Shown: in pieces, positions 15,422 to 26,696 of the stretch
How positions within the stretch are numbered: the stretch's first letter is position 1
Layout: the number at the start of each line of letters is the position of its first letter
NCBI GenBank assembly: GCA_005877815.1
Contig: VBOG01000041.1
Span: 1 to 44,227 of the forward strand
Direction: 5' to 3'
Length of the DNA stretch: 44,227 bases
DNA from: Nitrospirota bacterium
Lineage (GTDB): Bacteria; Nitrospirota; Nitrospiria; Nitrospirales; NS-4
Made by a program: the position numbers and the translations under genes
The notes under the pieces: model-generated
What the model was told of the DNA's origin: nothing
What the model saw: the letters and a program-made list of their open reading frames with translations, nothing else
Databases searched by the model: none

Positions 15422-16765
15422 ATGAACATCATTGTCGTCGGCCTGAATCATCGAACGGCCCCCGTGGAATTGAGGGAGCGACTCGCGGTGTCCGAGACCC
15501 GCCTCCCGGAAGCGCTTGCCCGTTTGCGTCGTTGGCCGGGCGTCATGGAGGCGACGATCCTCTCCACATGCAACCGTGTTGAGCTCTACGCTGTCGTCAA
15601 AGACACCGAGCAGGGGTTCGAGTCCCTGCGAGAATATTTGATCTCAGTGGCCATGGCCTCAACCACGGAGGAAATTTCTCCTTACCTCTACTCGCTGGAC
15701 AGTGCCGAGGCGATCCGGCACCTCTTTCGGGTGACGTCGAGCCTGGATTCGATGGTGGTCGGTGAGCCCCAGATCCTGGGACAGGTCAAGGAGGCCTTCG
15801 AGGCCGCGTTGAATCAAAAGGCGACGGGCGTCATTCTGAATAAAGTCATCAGGAAGGCCCTGTCGGTGGGGAAACGTGTGCGGACCGAAACGGGCATTGC
15901 CGAAAATGCCGTGTCGGTCAGTTACGCGGCCGTGGAGCTGGCTAAAAAGATTTTTCAAAGCTTATCTGGCAAGACGGTCTTGCTCGTGGGCGCGGGAGAG
16001 ATGGCAAAGCTCGCCGCGCGGCATCTCGTCAGCGCAGGCATGCAGCACGTGATGATCACGACGCGGAATTTCGAGTTGGCGGTCGATGCCGCGCGGCGCT
16101 TCAACGGGATGCCCGTGCCGTTCGACGAGTTCCCGAGAGAAATGGCGGGCGCCGACATCGTCATCTGTTCGACGGGGGCGGTCTCCTATCTCATCCATGC
16201 CCATGATGTGCAACAGGCGCTGCATGCGCGCCGCAACCGTCCAATGTTTCTCATCGACATTTCGGTGCCCCGTAACATTGATCCAAAGGTCGGCTCGCTT
16301 GACAACGCATATCTCTACAACATCGACGATCTCCAGGGTCATGTCGACAAGAACCTCGAGGAACGGCGGCGCGAAGCGATGAAGGCAGAGGAATTGATTC
16401 ACGACGAAGTCGGCCTCATCGTCAAGTGGATCAAATCGCTGGACGCCTTGCCGACCATTCGAGCGCTGCGGCGTAAGGCGGATGATATTCAACGACTGGA
16501 GGTGGACCGGATCCTGACAAAATTGGGTCCGGTATCGCCGCGCCAACGACAACTCGTGGAGGAACTGGCGGCCGCCATCACGAATAAACTCCTGCACGGA
16601 CCGTTGGTGGCCTTGAAGGCGGAGGCCGACGCTCCAAACGGGACCTTATTCGCCGAGATTGCCCAGCGGCTCTTCGAACTGGAAAAGGACATCGAGCTTC
16701 CGGCCAACGATGATCCGGGGCATGCGGCGCCTCCCGAGCATCCGGGGGAGCAGGTGCGTCCATGA
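15422..16765 (+). CDS. hemA: Glutamyl-tRNA reductase
   Basis: First committed step of the C5 tetrapyrrole route: NADPH-dependent reduction of Glu-tRNA to glutamate-1-semialdehyde. The 447-residue protein has GLNHRTAPVELRERL at the N-terminus, the catalytic cysteine in STCNRVELYAV (Cys50), GEPQILGQVKEA, and the Rossmann motif VLLVGAGEMAKLAARHL (about 185-201). A helical dimerisation domain ends the protein. It starts 3 bp after the ccsA/hemX-like stop and overlaps the next gene by 4 bp. Confidence 0.97.
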   Translation: MNIIVVGLNHRTAPVELRERLAVSETRLPEALARLRRWPGVMEATILSTCNRVELYAVVKDTEQGFESLREYLISVAMASTTEEISPYLYSLDSAEAIRHLFRVTSSLDSMVVGEPQILGQVKEAFEAALNQKATGVILNKVIRKALSVGKRVRTETGIAENAVSVSYAAVELAKKIFQSLSGKTVLLVGAGEMAKLAARHLVSAGMQHVMITTRNFELAVDAARRFNGMPVPFDEFPREMAGADIVICSTGAVSYLIHAHDVQQALHARRNRPMFLIDISVPRNIDPKVGSLDNAYLYNIDDLQGHVDKNLEERRREAMKAEELIHDEVGLIVKWIKSLDALPTIRALRRKADDIQRLEVDRILTKLGPVSPRQRQLVEELAAAITNKLLHGPLVALKAEADAPNGTLFAEIAQRLFELEKDIELPANDDPGHAAPPEHPGEQVRP

Positions 16766-17034
16766 GTACGGCGCCCCGCGCGCGCTTCCTGACCTGTCCG
16801 AGATGCAAGGACAGCTATTGGGGAGGTCCCAAGGATCCATTGCCTGACTGCCCGCATTGTGGCTACGACTATCGCAATCGCGAAGGCTTCAGATTCGATC
16901 TACTGTTTTTGATGGTGCTGATCATCGGCATGATCGGTTTTTTGTTGCTGTCCTCAAGTTATAAGGGCGGGACGATGACCTCCGCTCCCGCGGCGATGGA
17001 GGGCACGATGCCTGAGAAACTTCCAGGGCGATGA
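16762..17034 (+). CDS. Small zinc-ribbon membrane protein within the hem operon
   Basis: I do not recognise a named family. The 90-residue product has an N-terminal zinc-ribbon-like module, CPRC (Cys12/Cys15) and CPHC (Cys30/Cys33), with a WGGP turn between. One transmembrane helix (about 47-66) and a short polar tail follow. It overlaps hemA by ATGA (16762-16765) and hemC by ATGA (17031-17034). Translation is therefore probably coupled on both sides and the gene is unlikely to be spurious. A role in haem precursor synthesis or its control at the membrane is a guess from position. Confidence 0.78.
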   Translation: MSTAPRARFLTCPRCKDSYWGGPKDPLPDCPHCGYDYRNREGFRFDLLFLMVLIIGMIGFLLLSSSYKGGTMTSAPAAMEGTMPEKLPGR

Positions 17035-17969
17035 CACCAGCTCTCCGCGAGTTGGTGATCGGCACGCGAGGGAGCGCGCTGGCCGTCTGGCAAGCGGAAT
17101 GGGTGCTCGCCCGTCTGCGCGAGGTGGAGCCGGGCATCGGAATCTCAATCAAGCGGATTAAGACCACGGGCGACAAGGTTCTGGACACACCTCTGGCGAT
17201 GATCGGCGGGAAAGGTCTGTTCGTGAAGGAGATCGAAGACGCCCTGGCGAGGGGAGAGATTGATCTTGCGGTCCATAGCATGAAGGATGTGCCGACGCGA
17301 TTGCCCCAGGGCATGGCGATTCTTGCCATGCCGGAGCGTGACAATCCGTATGATGTGCTCATTAGCCGGCGGGGGCTGCTTTTGGATGATATGCCGAAGG
17401 GGGCGCGGATCGGTACGAGCAGCCTCCGCCGCCAGTCGCAGATCCTTCGCTACCGGCCGGATCTCACGGTGGTCATGCTGCGTGGTAACCTCGACACGCG
17501 GCTGCGAAAACTTGATGAAGGCGCGTACGACGGCATTATCGTCGCTGCGGCGGGCCTGAACAGGCTTGGTCTTGCCCATCGCGTGACGCAATCGCTGTCC
17601 GCTGATATCTGCTTACCCGCGATCGCACAGGGCGCACTCGGCTTGGAGGGGCGCGCGGATGATGATGTCGTCAAAATGTTGGCCGGCCGGCTGAATCATG
17701 AACCGACGCGGATCACGGTCACCGCAGAACGTGCCTTACTGGAACGGCTGGAAGGCGGGTGCCAGGTCCCCATCGCCGCTCATGCGACGATCCTGCAGAA
17801 GCGGCTCAGAGTGGAAGGACTCGTGGCCAGCCTGAACGGGGCGCGTCTCGTGCGCGACTCGGTCGAGGGGTCGATCGACGCTGCGCATCGACTTGGCGTG
17901 GAACTCGCTGAGCGTTTGCTGGCATTAGGTGGTGATGCGATCCTCCAGGAGATCTATACACCGTCATGA
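17031..17969 (+). CDS. hemC: Porphobilinogen deaminase (hydroxymethylbilane synthase)
   Basis: Joins four porphobilinogens into hydroxymethylbilane. The 312-residue protein has IGTRGSALAVWQAEW, the catalytic aspartate in HSMKDVPT (Asp86), IGTSSLRRQSQ, LRGNLDTRLRKLD and the dipyrromethane-binding cysteine in EGGCQVPIAAHA (Cys244). It overlaps both neighbours by 4 bp. Confidence 0.97.
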   Translation: MTPALRELVIGTRGSALAVWQAEWVLARLREVEPGIGISIKRIKTTGDKVLDTPLAMIGGKGLFVKEIEDALARGEIDLAVHSMKDVPTRLPQGMAILAMPERDNPYDVLISRRGLLLDDMPKGARIGTSSLRRQSQILRYRPDLTVVMLRGNLDTRLRKLDEGAYDGIIVAAAGLNRLGLAHRVTQSLSADICLPAIAQGALGLEGRADDDVVKMLAGRLNHEPTRITVTAERALLERLEGGCQVPIAAHATILQKRLRVEGLVASLNGARLVRDSVEGSIDAAHRLGVELAERLLALGGDAILQEIYTPS

Positions 17970-19504
17970 AGCGCGGCAAGGTCTATTTTGTGGGAGCCGG
18001 TCCGGGAGATCCAAAGCTCCTCACCATTCGGGGAAAGGAATGTCTGGAGCAAGCGGAAGTCGTGCTCTATGATTATCTGGCAAACCCCGTGCTTCTGGAC
18101 CATGTGCCGGCCGAAGCGGAGCGTATTTATGTCGGACGGCGAGGGCGTGGACGTTACGGTGAGCAGAAAGAGATCAATCGGGTCATGGTGGAACGCGCAC
18201 AGGCCGGCAAAACCGTGGTGCGGCTCAAAGGCGGAGATCCGTTCGTTTTTGGCCGGGGAGGGGAAGAGGCGGAAGCTGTCGCTGATGCGGGAATCCCTTT
18301 TGAAGTCGTGCCGGGCGTGACCTCAGCCGTGGCTGCAGCCGCCTATGCCGGTATTCCGGTGACACACCGGACGTTGGCCTCCAGCTTCGCGGTGGTGACG
18401 GGGCATGAAGATCCGTCCAAGCCTTCTCCCACGGTGGAGTGGGACCGGCTGGCCTCCACGGGCGGCACCGTCATCTTTCTCATGGGGATGAAGAATCTTC
18501 CGGCTATTGTCGAGCATCTCCTTACGTCGGGGCGGCCTTCTTCCACGCCGGTTGCGTTGATTCGATGGGGCACCAGGTCCGAGCAGAAGACTGTCGTCGG
18601 GACGTTAGCGGATATTCTCAAGCTGGCCGAACAAGCCGCGCTCGAACCGCCGACATTGATCGTCGTGGGAGAGGTCGTCAAGTTGCGCGCTAAGCTGAAT
18701 TGGTTTGAGAGCCGTCCGCTGTTCGGCGTGACCGTCCTGGTCACGCGGCCGCGGGAGCAGGCCGCGGAGTTTGCGGACCTCTTGGCCGGATACGGCGCAA
18801 CCATCGAGACATTCCCGACAATTGCGATCATGCCGCCGTCCGACTGGACATCTCTGGACAAGGCGATCGCCGGCCTCTCGCGGTATGACTGGATCATTTT
18901 TACCAGCGCCAACGGCCCGCGTTTTTTCCTGGAGCGGTTGAAGTGTGCAGGGCTGGACGCCCGGGCATTCGCCACGGCGCGGCTGTGCGCCATCGGGCCC
19001 GGCACGGCGGAAGCATTGGCAAAGGCTGGACTGATGGTGGACCTCATCCCCGAGACCTATCAGGCGGAAGGCGTGGTGGACATCTTTCAGAAGATCGACG
19101 TGCGCGGCAAGAGAATCCTCATTCCTCGCGCCGAAGTGGCGAGAGATCTCCTGCCAGACGAACTGCGTGTGCGAGAGGCCGACGTGACTGTGGCGGTGGC
19201 GTATCGTACGGTTCGTCCAGAGGGAGATATCGAGGCGCTGAAGGCAAAGCTCCGTCGAGGGGATGTGCAGGTCGTCACCTTTACCAGCTCTTCGACGGTG
19301 AAACATTATGTCGAGTTCTTTGCCTCCCGTGAAGAGGCGGCGATGCTGACGGCCAAGGCGGTGGTTGCGTGCATCGGTCCGATTACGGCGCAGACCGCTG
19401 AAGCGGCCGGTTTGAAAGTCAGCATTCGGGGGAAATCCAATACGGTTCCTGCGTTGGCGGACGCCATCGCTGAGCATTTTTTGCAGTCGTCATGCCACGC
19501 CTAA
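17966..19504 (+). CDS. cobA-hemD: Fused uroporphyrinogen-III C-methyltransferase / uroporphyrinogen-III synthase
   Basis: A 512-residue fusion. Residues 1-245 are SUMT (CobA), which makes precorrin-2 for sirohaem, cobalamin or haem d1: [31 protein letters not shown] and VVPGVTSA are all present. Residues about 255-510 are HemD, which closes the ring to uroporphyrinogen [20 protein letters not shown] and the later [15 protein letters not shown] are typical. Fusing them places the branch point of tetrapyrrole synthesis in one chain. Such fusions are known in several phyla. It overlaps hemC by 4 bp. Confidence 0.95.
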   Translation: MKRGKVYFVGAGPGDPKLLTIRGKECLEQAEVVLYDYLANPVLLDHVPAEAERIYVGRRGRGRYGEQKEINRVMVERAQAGKTVVRLKGGDPFVFGRGGEEAEAVADAGIPFEVVPGVTSAVAAAAYAGIPVTHRTLASSFAVVTGHEDPSKPSPTVEWDRLASTGGTVIFLMGMKNLPAIVEHLLTSGRPSSTPVALIRWGTRSEQKTVVGTLADILKLAEQAALEPPTLIVVGEVVKLRAKLNWFESRPLFGVTVLVTRPREQAAEFADLLAGYGATIETFPTIAIMPPSDWTSLDKAIAGLSRYDWIIFTSANGPRFFLERLKCAGLDARAFATARLCAIGPGTAEALAKAGLMVDLIPETYQAEGVVDIFQKIDVRGKRILIPRAEVARDLLPDELRVREADVTVAVAYRTVRPEGDIEALKAKLRRGDVQVVTFTSSSTVKHYVEFFASREEAAMLTAKAVVACIGPITAQTAEAAGLKVSIRGKSNTVPALADAIAEHFLQSSCHA

Positions 19505-19535
19505 GGCGTGACCGTCAGAAAAAGGAGGAGCCAGC

Positions 19536-19928
19536 ATGGTGCCGGTAAAATCGGTAATGATTCCGGTGGAGAAGATTCGGACGGTGGATCGGGATTGTTC
19601 GATCAGGACAGCGTCCGAGCAGCTTCGGGATTACAACATCGGTAGTCTGTTTATCACGAAGGGAGGCGAGATTATCGGCATCCTGACGGACACGGACGTG
19701 GTTCGTCGTTGCGTGGCAGGTGGGCTGGATCCCACGAAAGCCACCGTCGAAGAAATCATGTCGGCACCGATCCTCATGATTGATGAAAACAAAACGCTCC
19801 TGGATGCGAATGACCTCATGGCGCGATCCCATGTGCGGCATCTGGGCGCGTCGCGCAACGGGAAATTGGCGGGGATGATCTCCGTACGCGATCTTGTCGT
19901 CTTTTTGACGAACCTGCCGAGGAAGTAG
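19536..19928 (+). CDS. CBS-domain pair protein
   Basis: A 130-residue stand-alone protein made of two CBS motifs: about 8-58 with GSLFITKGGEIIGILTDTDVV, and about 72-126 with VRHLGASRNGKLAGMISVRDLV. Such pairs commonly bind adenine nucleotides and act as energy sensors. AAAAAGGAGGAG before the ATG is the strongest ribosome-binding site in the cluster. It sits between cobA-hemD and hemB with only 3 bp before hemB. This might link tetrapyrrole flow to energy state, but that is inference. Confidence 0.88.
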   Translation: MVPVKSVMIPVEKIRTVDRDCSIRTASEQLRDYNIGSLFITKGGEIIGILTDTDVVRRCVAGGLDPTKATVEEIMSAPILMIDENKTLLDANDLMARSHVRHLGASRNGKLAGMISVRDLVVFLTNLPRK

Positions 19929-19931
19929 CGG

Positions 19932-20906
19932 ATGGCTTTTCCGCAAGACAGGCTGCGCCGGCTCCGCGCCTGCGAGGGGCTGCGCCGGATGGTGCGCGAG
20001 ACGCGGCTGTCCCCCGATAATCTGATCGCGCCGTTTTTCGTCTGTGAAGGGCGCGACGTTCGTCACCCGATTGCCTCCATGCCCGGCCAATCGCGATTCT
20101 CGGTGGATCACCTCATCAAGGGAGCCGGCGAAGTCCAGGCATTGGGGATTCCCTCGATCCTTCTGTTCGGCATTCCGGCCATGAAGGATGAGACGGGGAG
20201 CAGCGCGTGGGCGCCTGACGGCATCGTCCAGCGTGCCGTGCGGTCGATTAAAGACCGCTTGCCCGATTTGGTGGTGATCACCGACATCTGTATCGATGAA
20301 TATACGACGCATGGTCACTGCGGGGTGGTGAAGGACGGCCGGGTACTGAACGATGAGACCATCGAGTGCTTGCAAAAGATGGCGCTCAGCCATGCGCGCG
20401 CCGGCGCCGACATGGTCGCGCCTTCGGACATGATGGATGGGCGTGTGCGCGCTCTGAGGGCCACGCTCGACGGGGACCGTTTTGCCCACATTCCGATTTT
20501 GGCCTATGCGGCCAAATTCGCCTCGTGCTTTTATGCCCCGTTCAGGGAAGCGGCTGATTCGAGCCCTAAATTCGGCGATCGCCAGTCCTATCAGATGGAC
20601 CCGGCCAACCGCCGGGAGGCGCTCCGCGAAATCGAACTGGACATCGAGGAAGGCGCGGACGTCGTCATGGTGAAACCCGCCCTGCCGTGCTTGGACATCA
20701 TCCGCGATGCGCGAGAAACGTTTAGCCGGCCGCTCGCGGCCTATCAAGTCAGCGGGGAGTACAGCATGATCAAAGCCGCAGCCCAGCACGGATGGCTGGA
20801 TGAACGCCGGGCGATGCTGGAAACGCTCGTCTCCATTCGGCGCGCCGGCGCGGACCTGATTCTGACGTACTTCGCGAAGGAGGCCGCCCTGGCCTTGCAG
20901 CGATGA
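19932..20906 (+). CDS. hemB: Delta-aminolevulinate dehydratase with hybrid metal motif
   Basis: Condenses two 5-aminolevulinates into porphobilinogen. The 324-residue protein has both Schiff-base lysines (Lys195 in AAKFAS, Lys248 in [10 protein letters not shown]). The metal-binding stretch reads [14 protein letters not shown]. The first and third zinc cysteines of the classic C-x-C...C site are kept (Cys120, Cys130), but the middle one is Asp122. This is intermediate between the zinc type (three Cys) and the magnesium type (Ala/Asp). It overlaps ribF by 4 bp. Confidence 0.96.
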   Translation: MAFPQDRLRRLRACEGLRRMVRETRLSPDNLIAPFFVCEGRDVRHPIASMPGQSRFSVDHLIKGAGEVQALGIPSILLFGIPAMKDETGSSAWAPDGIVQRAVRSIKDRLPDLVVITDICIDEYTTHGHCGVVKDGRVLNDETIECLQKMALSHARAGADMVAPSDMMDGRVRALRATLDGDRFAHIPILAYAAKFASCFYAPFREAADSSPKFGDRQSYQMDPANRREALREIELDIEEGADVVMVKPALPCLDIIRDARETFSRPLAAYQVSGEYSMIKAAAQHGWLDERRAMLETLVSIRRAGADLILTYFAKEAALALQR

Positions 20907-21850
20907 AGGTCGTTGAGCGCCTTCAGGAGTGCCGGGGATTGCCGTTCCCCGTCGTGACCATCGGCAATTTCGACGGCGTCCATCTTGGACATCAGGCTGT
21001 GCTGAAGTTGCTGCGGGAGCGCGTGGCTCTCCACCGCGGGACCGTCGTGGTATTGACCTTCGATCCGCACCCCCTGCGGGTCCTGACCCCTCACGTCCAC
21101 CTCCGGTTTCTGAGCGACCCGGAAGAAAAGTTGCGCTTGCTCGACGAAGCCGGGGTCGACGTGGTGGTGCGTCTTCCGTTTACGCGAGACTTTGCCAGTC
21201 AGAGCCCCGAAGAGTTCATGACGGCTGTACTGTCCGAAGGTCTCGGTGCGAAAGAACTCTACGTCGGCCAAACGTTTCGCTTCGGCCGGGAGCGGGCCGG
21301 CACGATCGAAACCCTCACCGCCGCTGCGCCGCGGTTGCGATTGACGGTCCGGGCGATCTCACCCGTTGTCATCAACGGACTGCCGATCAGTTCGACGCGG
21401 ATTCGTCATATGGTTCGGGATGGGCTTATTTCTGAAGCGGCCAGATTATTGGGCCGGCCGTACCGGCTTTGCGGGAAGGTTATCCAAGGTGAACACCGTG
21501 GCGGGGAACTTGGTTTTCCCACGGCGAATATCGTGCCTCCGGAAGGCCGGGTTTTGCCGGCGGACGGGGTGTATGCCACGGAACTGCAGGTCAGCGGGCA
21601 GACATTGCCGGCGGTGAGCTACATCGGCGTGCGGCCTACGTTCGGCGTCGGGGCGCGGTTAATCGAAACTCATCTCTTGGATGAAGGCCAGGATCTGTAT
21701 GATCGCGAGATTGCGATTTTCTTCCACGCGCGTCTTCGTCCCGACCAGACGTTTGAATCGGCAGACTTGCTGACACAACAGATTGCGGCCGATGTTGCGC
21801 GCACACGAGAAATTTTGCGCGGCCTTCCGTCGCGCGTCTGTTCGACGTAA
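20903..21850 (+). CDS. ribF: Bifunctional riboflavin kinase / FAD synthetase
   Basis: Makes FMN and FAD from riboflavin. The 315-residue protein has the adenylyltransferase domain first ([32 protein letters not shown]), then the kinase domain ([27 protein letters not shown]). The ATG overlaps the hemB stop in ATGA, so translational coupling to haem synthesis is likely. Confidence 0.96.
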   Translation: MKVVERLQECRGLPFPVVTIGNFDGVHLGHQAVLKLLRERVALHRGTVVVLTFDPHPLRVLTPHVHLRFLSDPEEKLRLLDEAGVDVVVRLPFTRDFASQSPEEFMTAVLSEGLGAKELYVGQTFRFGRERAGTIETLTAAAPRLRLTVRAISPVVINGLPISSTRIRHMVRDGLISEAARLLGRPYRLCGKVIQGEHRGGELGFPTANIVPPEGRVLPADGVYATELQVSGQTLPAVSYIGVRPTFGVGARLIETHLLDEGQDLYDREIAIFFHARLRPDQTFESADLLTQQIAADVARTREILRGLPSRVCST

Positions 21851-21854
21851 GACC

Positions 21855-23276
21855 ATGAATCTCACCACCATGCGTCACCATCTGGTCTTTCGGCATGTCG
21901 CGGAAATGGCTTCCAGGGGTCTGATCCCCGGGAATGCTCGCGCTGTGGTCGCCGTCTCGGGAGGACCGGATTCCATCTGTCTGCTGTCGGTGCTCGACGA
22001 ACTGCGTCGAAGCCGCCGCCTGCCGGACTTGGCGCTTCACATCGCGCACGTCAACTATGGTTTGAGAGGTGCTGAATCTGATGCGGATGAGGGTTTTGTC
22101 CGCGATATGGGCGTCCGATTCGACATCCCTGTCAGCTGCGAACGCCCCACCATCTCGCGCATGCATTCCGTTTCGCTGCAGGAACACGCGCGCGCGATTC
22201 GTTATGCATTTTTCGACCGCTTGTGCAGGGATCTCCATTTCAATCTGGTTGCCACCGGTCATACCGCCGACGATCAGGCGGAAACCGTGTTGCTCTGGCT
22301 GCTCCATGGAGCGGGCGCCGATGGACTGTCCGGGATTCCGGTCATGCGTGACCTGCCTGATGGACGGATCATCCGGCCGTTGCTTCAGGTGCCCCGTGAA
22401 CAAGTCCTCGATTACCTCGCATCCCGGCATCTTTCATACCGGGTGGATTCGTCCAACGCCACGGTCCAGTATCGACGCAATCGCATTCGCCATGAGTTGT
22501 TGCCGCTTCTGAAATCTTACAACCCTCGTATTGTTGAAGGCCTTGCCCGGAGCGCGGCGGTGCTCGCAGCCGATACAGGGTTCTTGAAGGAGGCGTCACG
22601 GGAAGCCTTGAATGCGATTTTGATCCAAAGCGATCCCGGCCGTGTCGTCTTGGATTCTCGACGGCTGGGGGACTATCCTGTCGCACTGAAGCGCCGCATC
22701 ATCCGACACGCATTGGGGGTGCTGTGTACGGACAAATTGCGACCGTCGTTACGACACGTCGAAGCTGTCCTCGCCTTCTGCGGTGTGGCCAAACAGGCTT
22801 CTCTGTGCTTGCCTGAAAGAGTCCGGGTGAGCCGAAGAGGTGTGGAACTTATCCTCTCTATTGACGCAGAAGAGGTTCGGTGCGACCCCCCCGTGTGGAC
22901 CCAGGAAGTACCGCTGCCAGTGCCCGGCTCGGTGCACCTGGGTGAAGGTCAGCGTCTTCTCGCGGTCAATGGAAGGTCATCATTGTTGAATCGCGAGACG
23001 GCGGTCATTGATCTCGATCGAGTGGGAGGTCCATTGACAGTCAGAGCATGGCAGCCTGGGGATTGGTTCTGTCCGACCGGACTGCGCGGCCACCACAAAA
23101 AACTTCACGACTATTTCATCGACGAGAAGATTCCCCGGAACCTGAGAAAAACGATTCCTCTCGTCAGCGGCCCGCACGGAATCGTCTGGGTCGTCGGGTA
23201 TCGTACGGATCAACGATTCATTGCCCGTGATGTGAGCAGCCATCCGGTCACGCTGCGTCTGGAGTACGAGGTCTAG
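21855..23276 (+). CDS. tilS: tRNA(Ile)-lysidine synthase
   Basis: Changes C34 of tRNA-Ile(CAU) to lysidine so that it reads AUA. The 473-residue protein has the PP-loop SGGPDS (35-40), HVNYGLRGAESDADE, ATGHTADDQAETVL and RNRIRHELLPLL. The C-terminal domain includes the typical KKLHDYFIDEKIPRNLRK. The ATG at 21855, 4 bp after ribF, gives the family's usual N-terminus; an open frame beginning inside ribF is rejected. Confidence 0.94.
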   Translation: MNLTTMRHHLVFRHVAEMASRGLIPGNARAVVAVSGGPDSICLLSVLDELRRSRRLPDLALHIAHVNYGLRGAESDADEGFVRDMGVRFDIPVSCERPTISRMHSVSLQEHARAIRYAFFDRLCRDLHFNLVATGHTADDQAETVLLWLLHGAGADGLSGIPVMRDLPDGRIIRPLLQVPREQVLDYLASRHLSYRVDSSNATVQYRRNRIRHELLPLLKSYNPRIVEGLARSAAVLAADTGFLKEASREALNAILIQSDPGRVVLDSRRLGDYPVALKRRIIRHALGVLCTDKLRPSLRHVEAVLAFCGVAKQASLCLPERVRVSRRGVELILSIDAEEVRCDPPVWTQEVPLPVPGSVHLGEGQRLLAVNGRSSLLNRETAVIDLDRVGGPLTVRAWQPGDWFCPTGLRGHHKKLHDYFIDEKIPRNLRKTIPLVSGPHGIVWVVGYRTDQRFIARDVSSHPVTLRLEYEV

Positions 23277-23825
23277 GTGGGCGGTCTCTTCGGCAAACCC
23301 ATCGTCACTCAAGAGGAGATGCGCACCCGAATTGCTGAACTCGGGCAGCAAATCACGCATGATTACCGGCAAAAGGACCTCGTCCTCATCGGCATTTTGA
23401 AGGGTTCGTTCGCGTTTTACGCGGACCTCGCTCGCGCCATCACATTGCCTCTCTGTGTTGACTTTCTTGTGGTCTCGCGCTATGCGGGCAAGACTAAATC
23501 CAAGGGCCGAGTCAAGATTCTGACTGAATTAACGGAGGACATCACGGGGCGGGATGTCTTGTTGATAGAGGATATCGTGGACTCCGGGCGGACCCTCCGC
23601 CATCTGCGCGAGATGCTTGGCAAGCGAAAGCCCCAGAGCATCAAGGTCTGCACCCTACTCAACAAAGCGAAAGGGCGGCTCGTGGAGGTGAAGGTAGACT
23701 ATGTGGGCTTCGACGTTCCTGACCAATTCGTCGTGGGATATGGCCTGGATTACCGGCAGAAATACCGGAATCTTCCTTATCTCGCGGTGCTCGAACAAAG
23801 CGATGAAGACGTGCCCAAGCCCTAA
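23277..23825 (+). CDS. hpt: Hypoxanthine phosphoribosyltransferase
   Basis: Purine salvage enzyme that makes IMP or GMP from hypoxanthine or guanine and PRPP. The 182-residue protein has GILKGSFAFYADLAR, the PRPP loop VLLIEDIVDSGRTL (about 94-107) and late VDYVGFDVPDQFVVGYGLD. It starts with GTG immediately after the tilS stop. The order tilS-hpt-ftsH is widely conserved. Confidence 0.94.
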   Translation: MGGLFGKPIVTQEEMRTRIAELGQQITHDYRQKDLVLIGILKGSFAFYADLARAITLPLCVDFLVVSRYAGKTKSKGRVKILTELTEDITGRDVLLIEDIVDSGRTLRHLREMLGKRKPQSIKVCTLLNKAKGRLVEVKVDYVGFDVPDQFVVGYGLDYRQKYRNLPYLAVLEQSDEDVPKP

Positions 23826-23833
23826 TCGCTCTG

Positions 23834-23863
23834 TTGTGTCCAGTCTTGAGGATGTGCTACTAT
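23834..23863 (+). promoter_or_regulatory. Candidate promoter of ftsH
   Basis: TTGTGT (23834-23839) is followed after 18 bp by TACTAT (23858-23863), with TG one base upstream giving an extended -10. The predicted start is near 23870, about 22 bases before the ftsH ATG. Confidence 0.5.
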
Positions 23864-23891
23864 CAATTCTGATTTCCGGGGGATCTGACGG

Positions 23892-25712
<1,821 letters not shown>

Positions 25713-25805
25713 CATCTGTCTGCAGGTGTGCTCTCATCCGCTGATTTCCCTCGCCCGATGCAACTTTTGCCCTCCGTCGGTGTCCCATACTCGAATGAGG
25801 CAGCC

Positions 25806-26696
25806 ATGATGCCGGTCACGCCACAATACCTGAGCTGGAAGGGAAATGGTTTCTCACTGCCCCTCCAGGACCGCGTGCTTATCATGGGAGTCCTGAACGT
25901 GACGCCAGACTCCTTCTCGGATGGAGGTCGCTTTGTCAAACGTGAGACGGCCATCGCGCGGGCAGAAGAGATCCAGTCCGAGGGAGCCGATATTCTGGAT
26001 CTCGGCGGCGAATCGTCGCGTCCAGGGTCCACGCCTGTTTCGGAGGAGGAGGAATTGAGTCGCATCCTTCCGGTGCTTCGTGCGGTCGTCAAGCGGGTGA
26101 CAATCCCTATCTCCATGGACACGACGAAGGCGGCCATCGCCAGGCAATGCCTGGAGCTCGGGGCATGCATCATCAACGACATCAGCGCGCTGCGGGACGA
26201 TCCCTGTATGGCATCGGTGGTGGCCGATGCGGGAGCCGGCATGATTTTGATGCATCGACAAGGCGAGCCTCTGACCATGCAGAACGATCCTTGCTATACC
26301 GACGTTGTCCGGGAGATTGGTGATTTTCTGCAAACCCGGTTACAATTCGCGGTTGCGGCCGGGATTGCCGCCGAGCGCATCGTCCTTGATCCGGGAATTG
26401 GCTTTGGGAAACGGATCGAGCATAATTTGGAGATTTTGAAGAAGCTCTCGGTATTTCATGAACTAGGACGGCCTATCGCTGTCGGTCCGTCCAGGAAGGG
26501 CTTTCTCGGATCGCTACTGGGCCGCGACGTGGCAGAGAGGGAATGGGGGACAGCTGCAACCGTGGCGGCTGCCGTGCTTCAGGGGGCTCATATCGTGAGG
26601 GTGCATGCGGTGGCGCAGATGAAAGAAGTGGCCTGCGTGAGCTGGGCGATTCGGCAGGCAACAGTCTCTGCGTGCGTGCCTAAAGGAGGGACATGA
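25806..26696 (+). CDS. folP: Dihydropteroate synthase
   Basis: Joins 4-aminobenzoate to dihydropterin pyrophosphate in folate synthesis. From the ATG at 25806, preceded by GAGG, it has 296 residues with GVLNVTPDSFSDGGRF (about 28-43), DLGGESSRPGSTPV, SMDTTKAAIA, IINDISALRDD and the late GPSRKGFLG. The frame is open up to 25728, but the extra 26 residues look unlike the family. It overlaps glmM by 4 bp. Confidence 0.95.
   Translation: MMPVTPQYLSWKGNGFSLPLQDRVLIMGVLNVTPDSFSDGGRFVKRETAIARAEEIQSEGADILDLGGESSRPGSTPVSEEEELSRILPVLRAVVKRVTIPISMDTTKAAIARQCLELGACIINDISALRDDPCMASVVADAGAGMILMHRQGEPLTMQNDPCYTDVVREIGDFLQTRLQFAVAAGIAAERIVLDPGIGFGKRIEHNLEILKKLSVFHELGRPIAVGPSRKGFLGSLLGRDVAEREWGTAATVAAAVLQGAHIVRVHAVAQMKEVACVSWAIRQATVSACVPKGGT

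Noticed and set aside
19515-20789. 424-codon minus-strand frame opposite the CBS and hemB genes
   Set aside because: It mirrors the codon pattern of the CBS gene and hemB, is rich in Arg/His, and has no family motifs.
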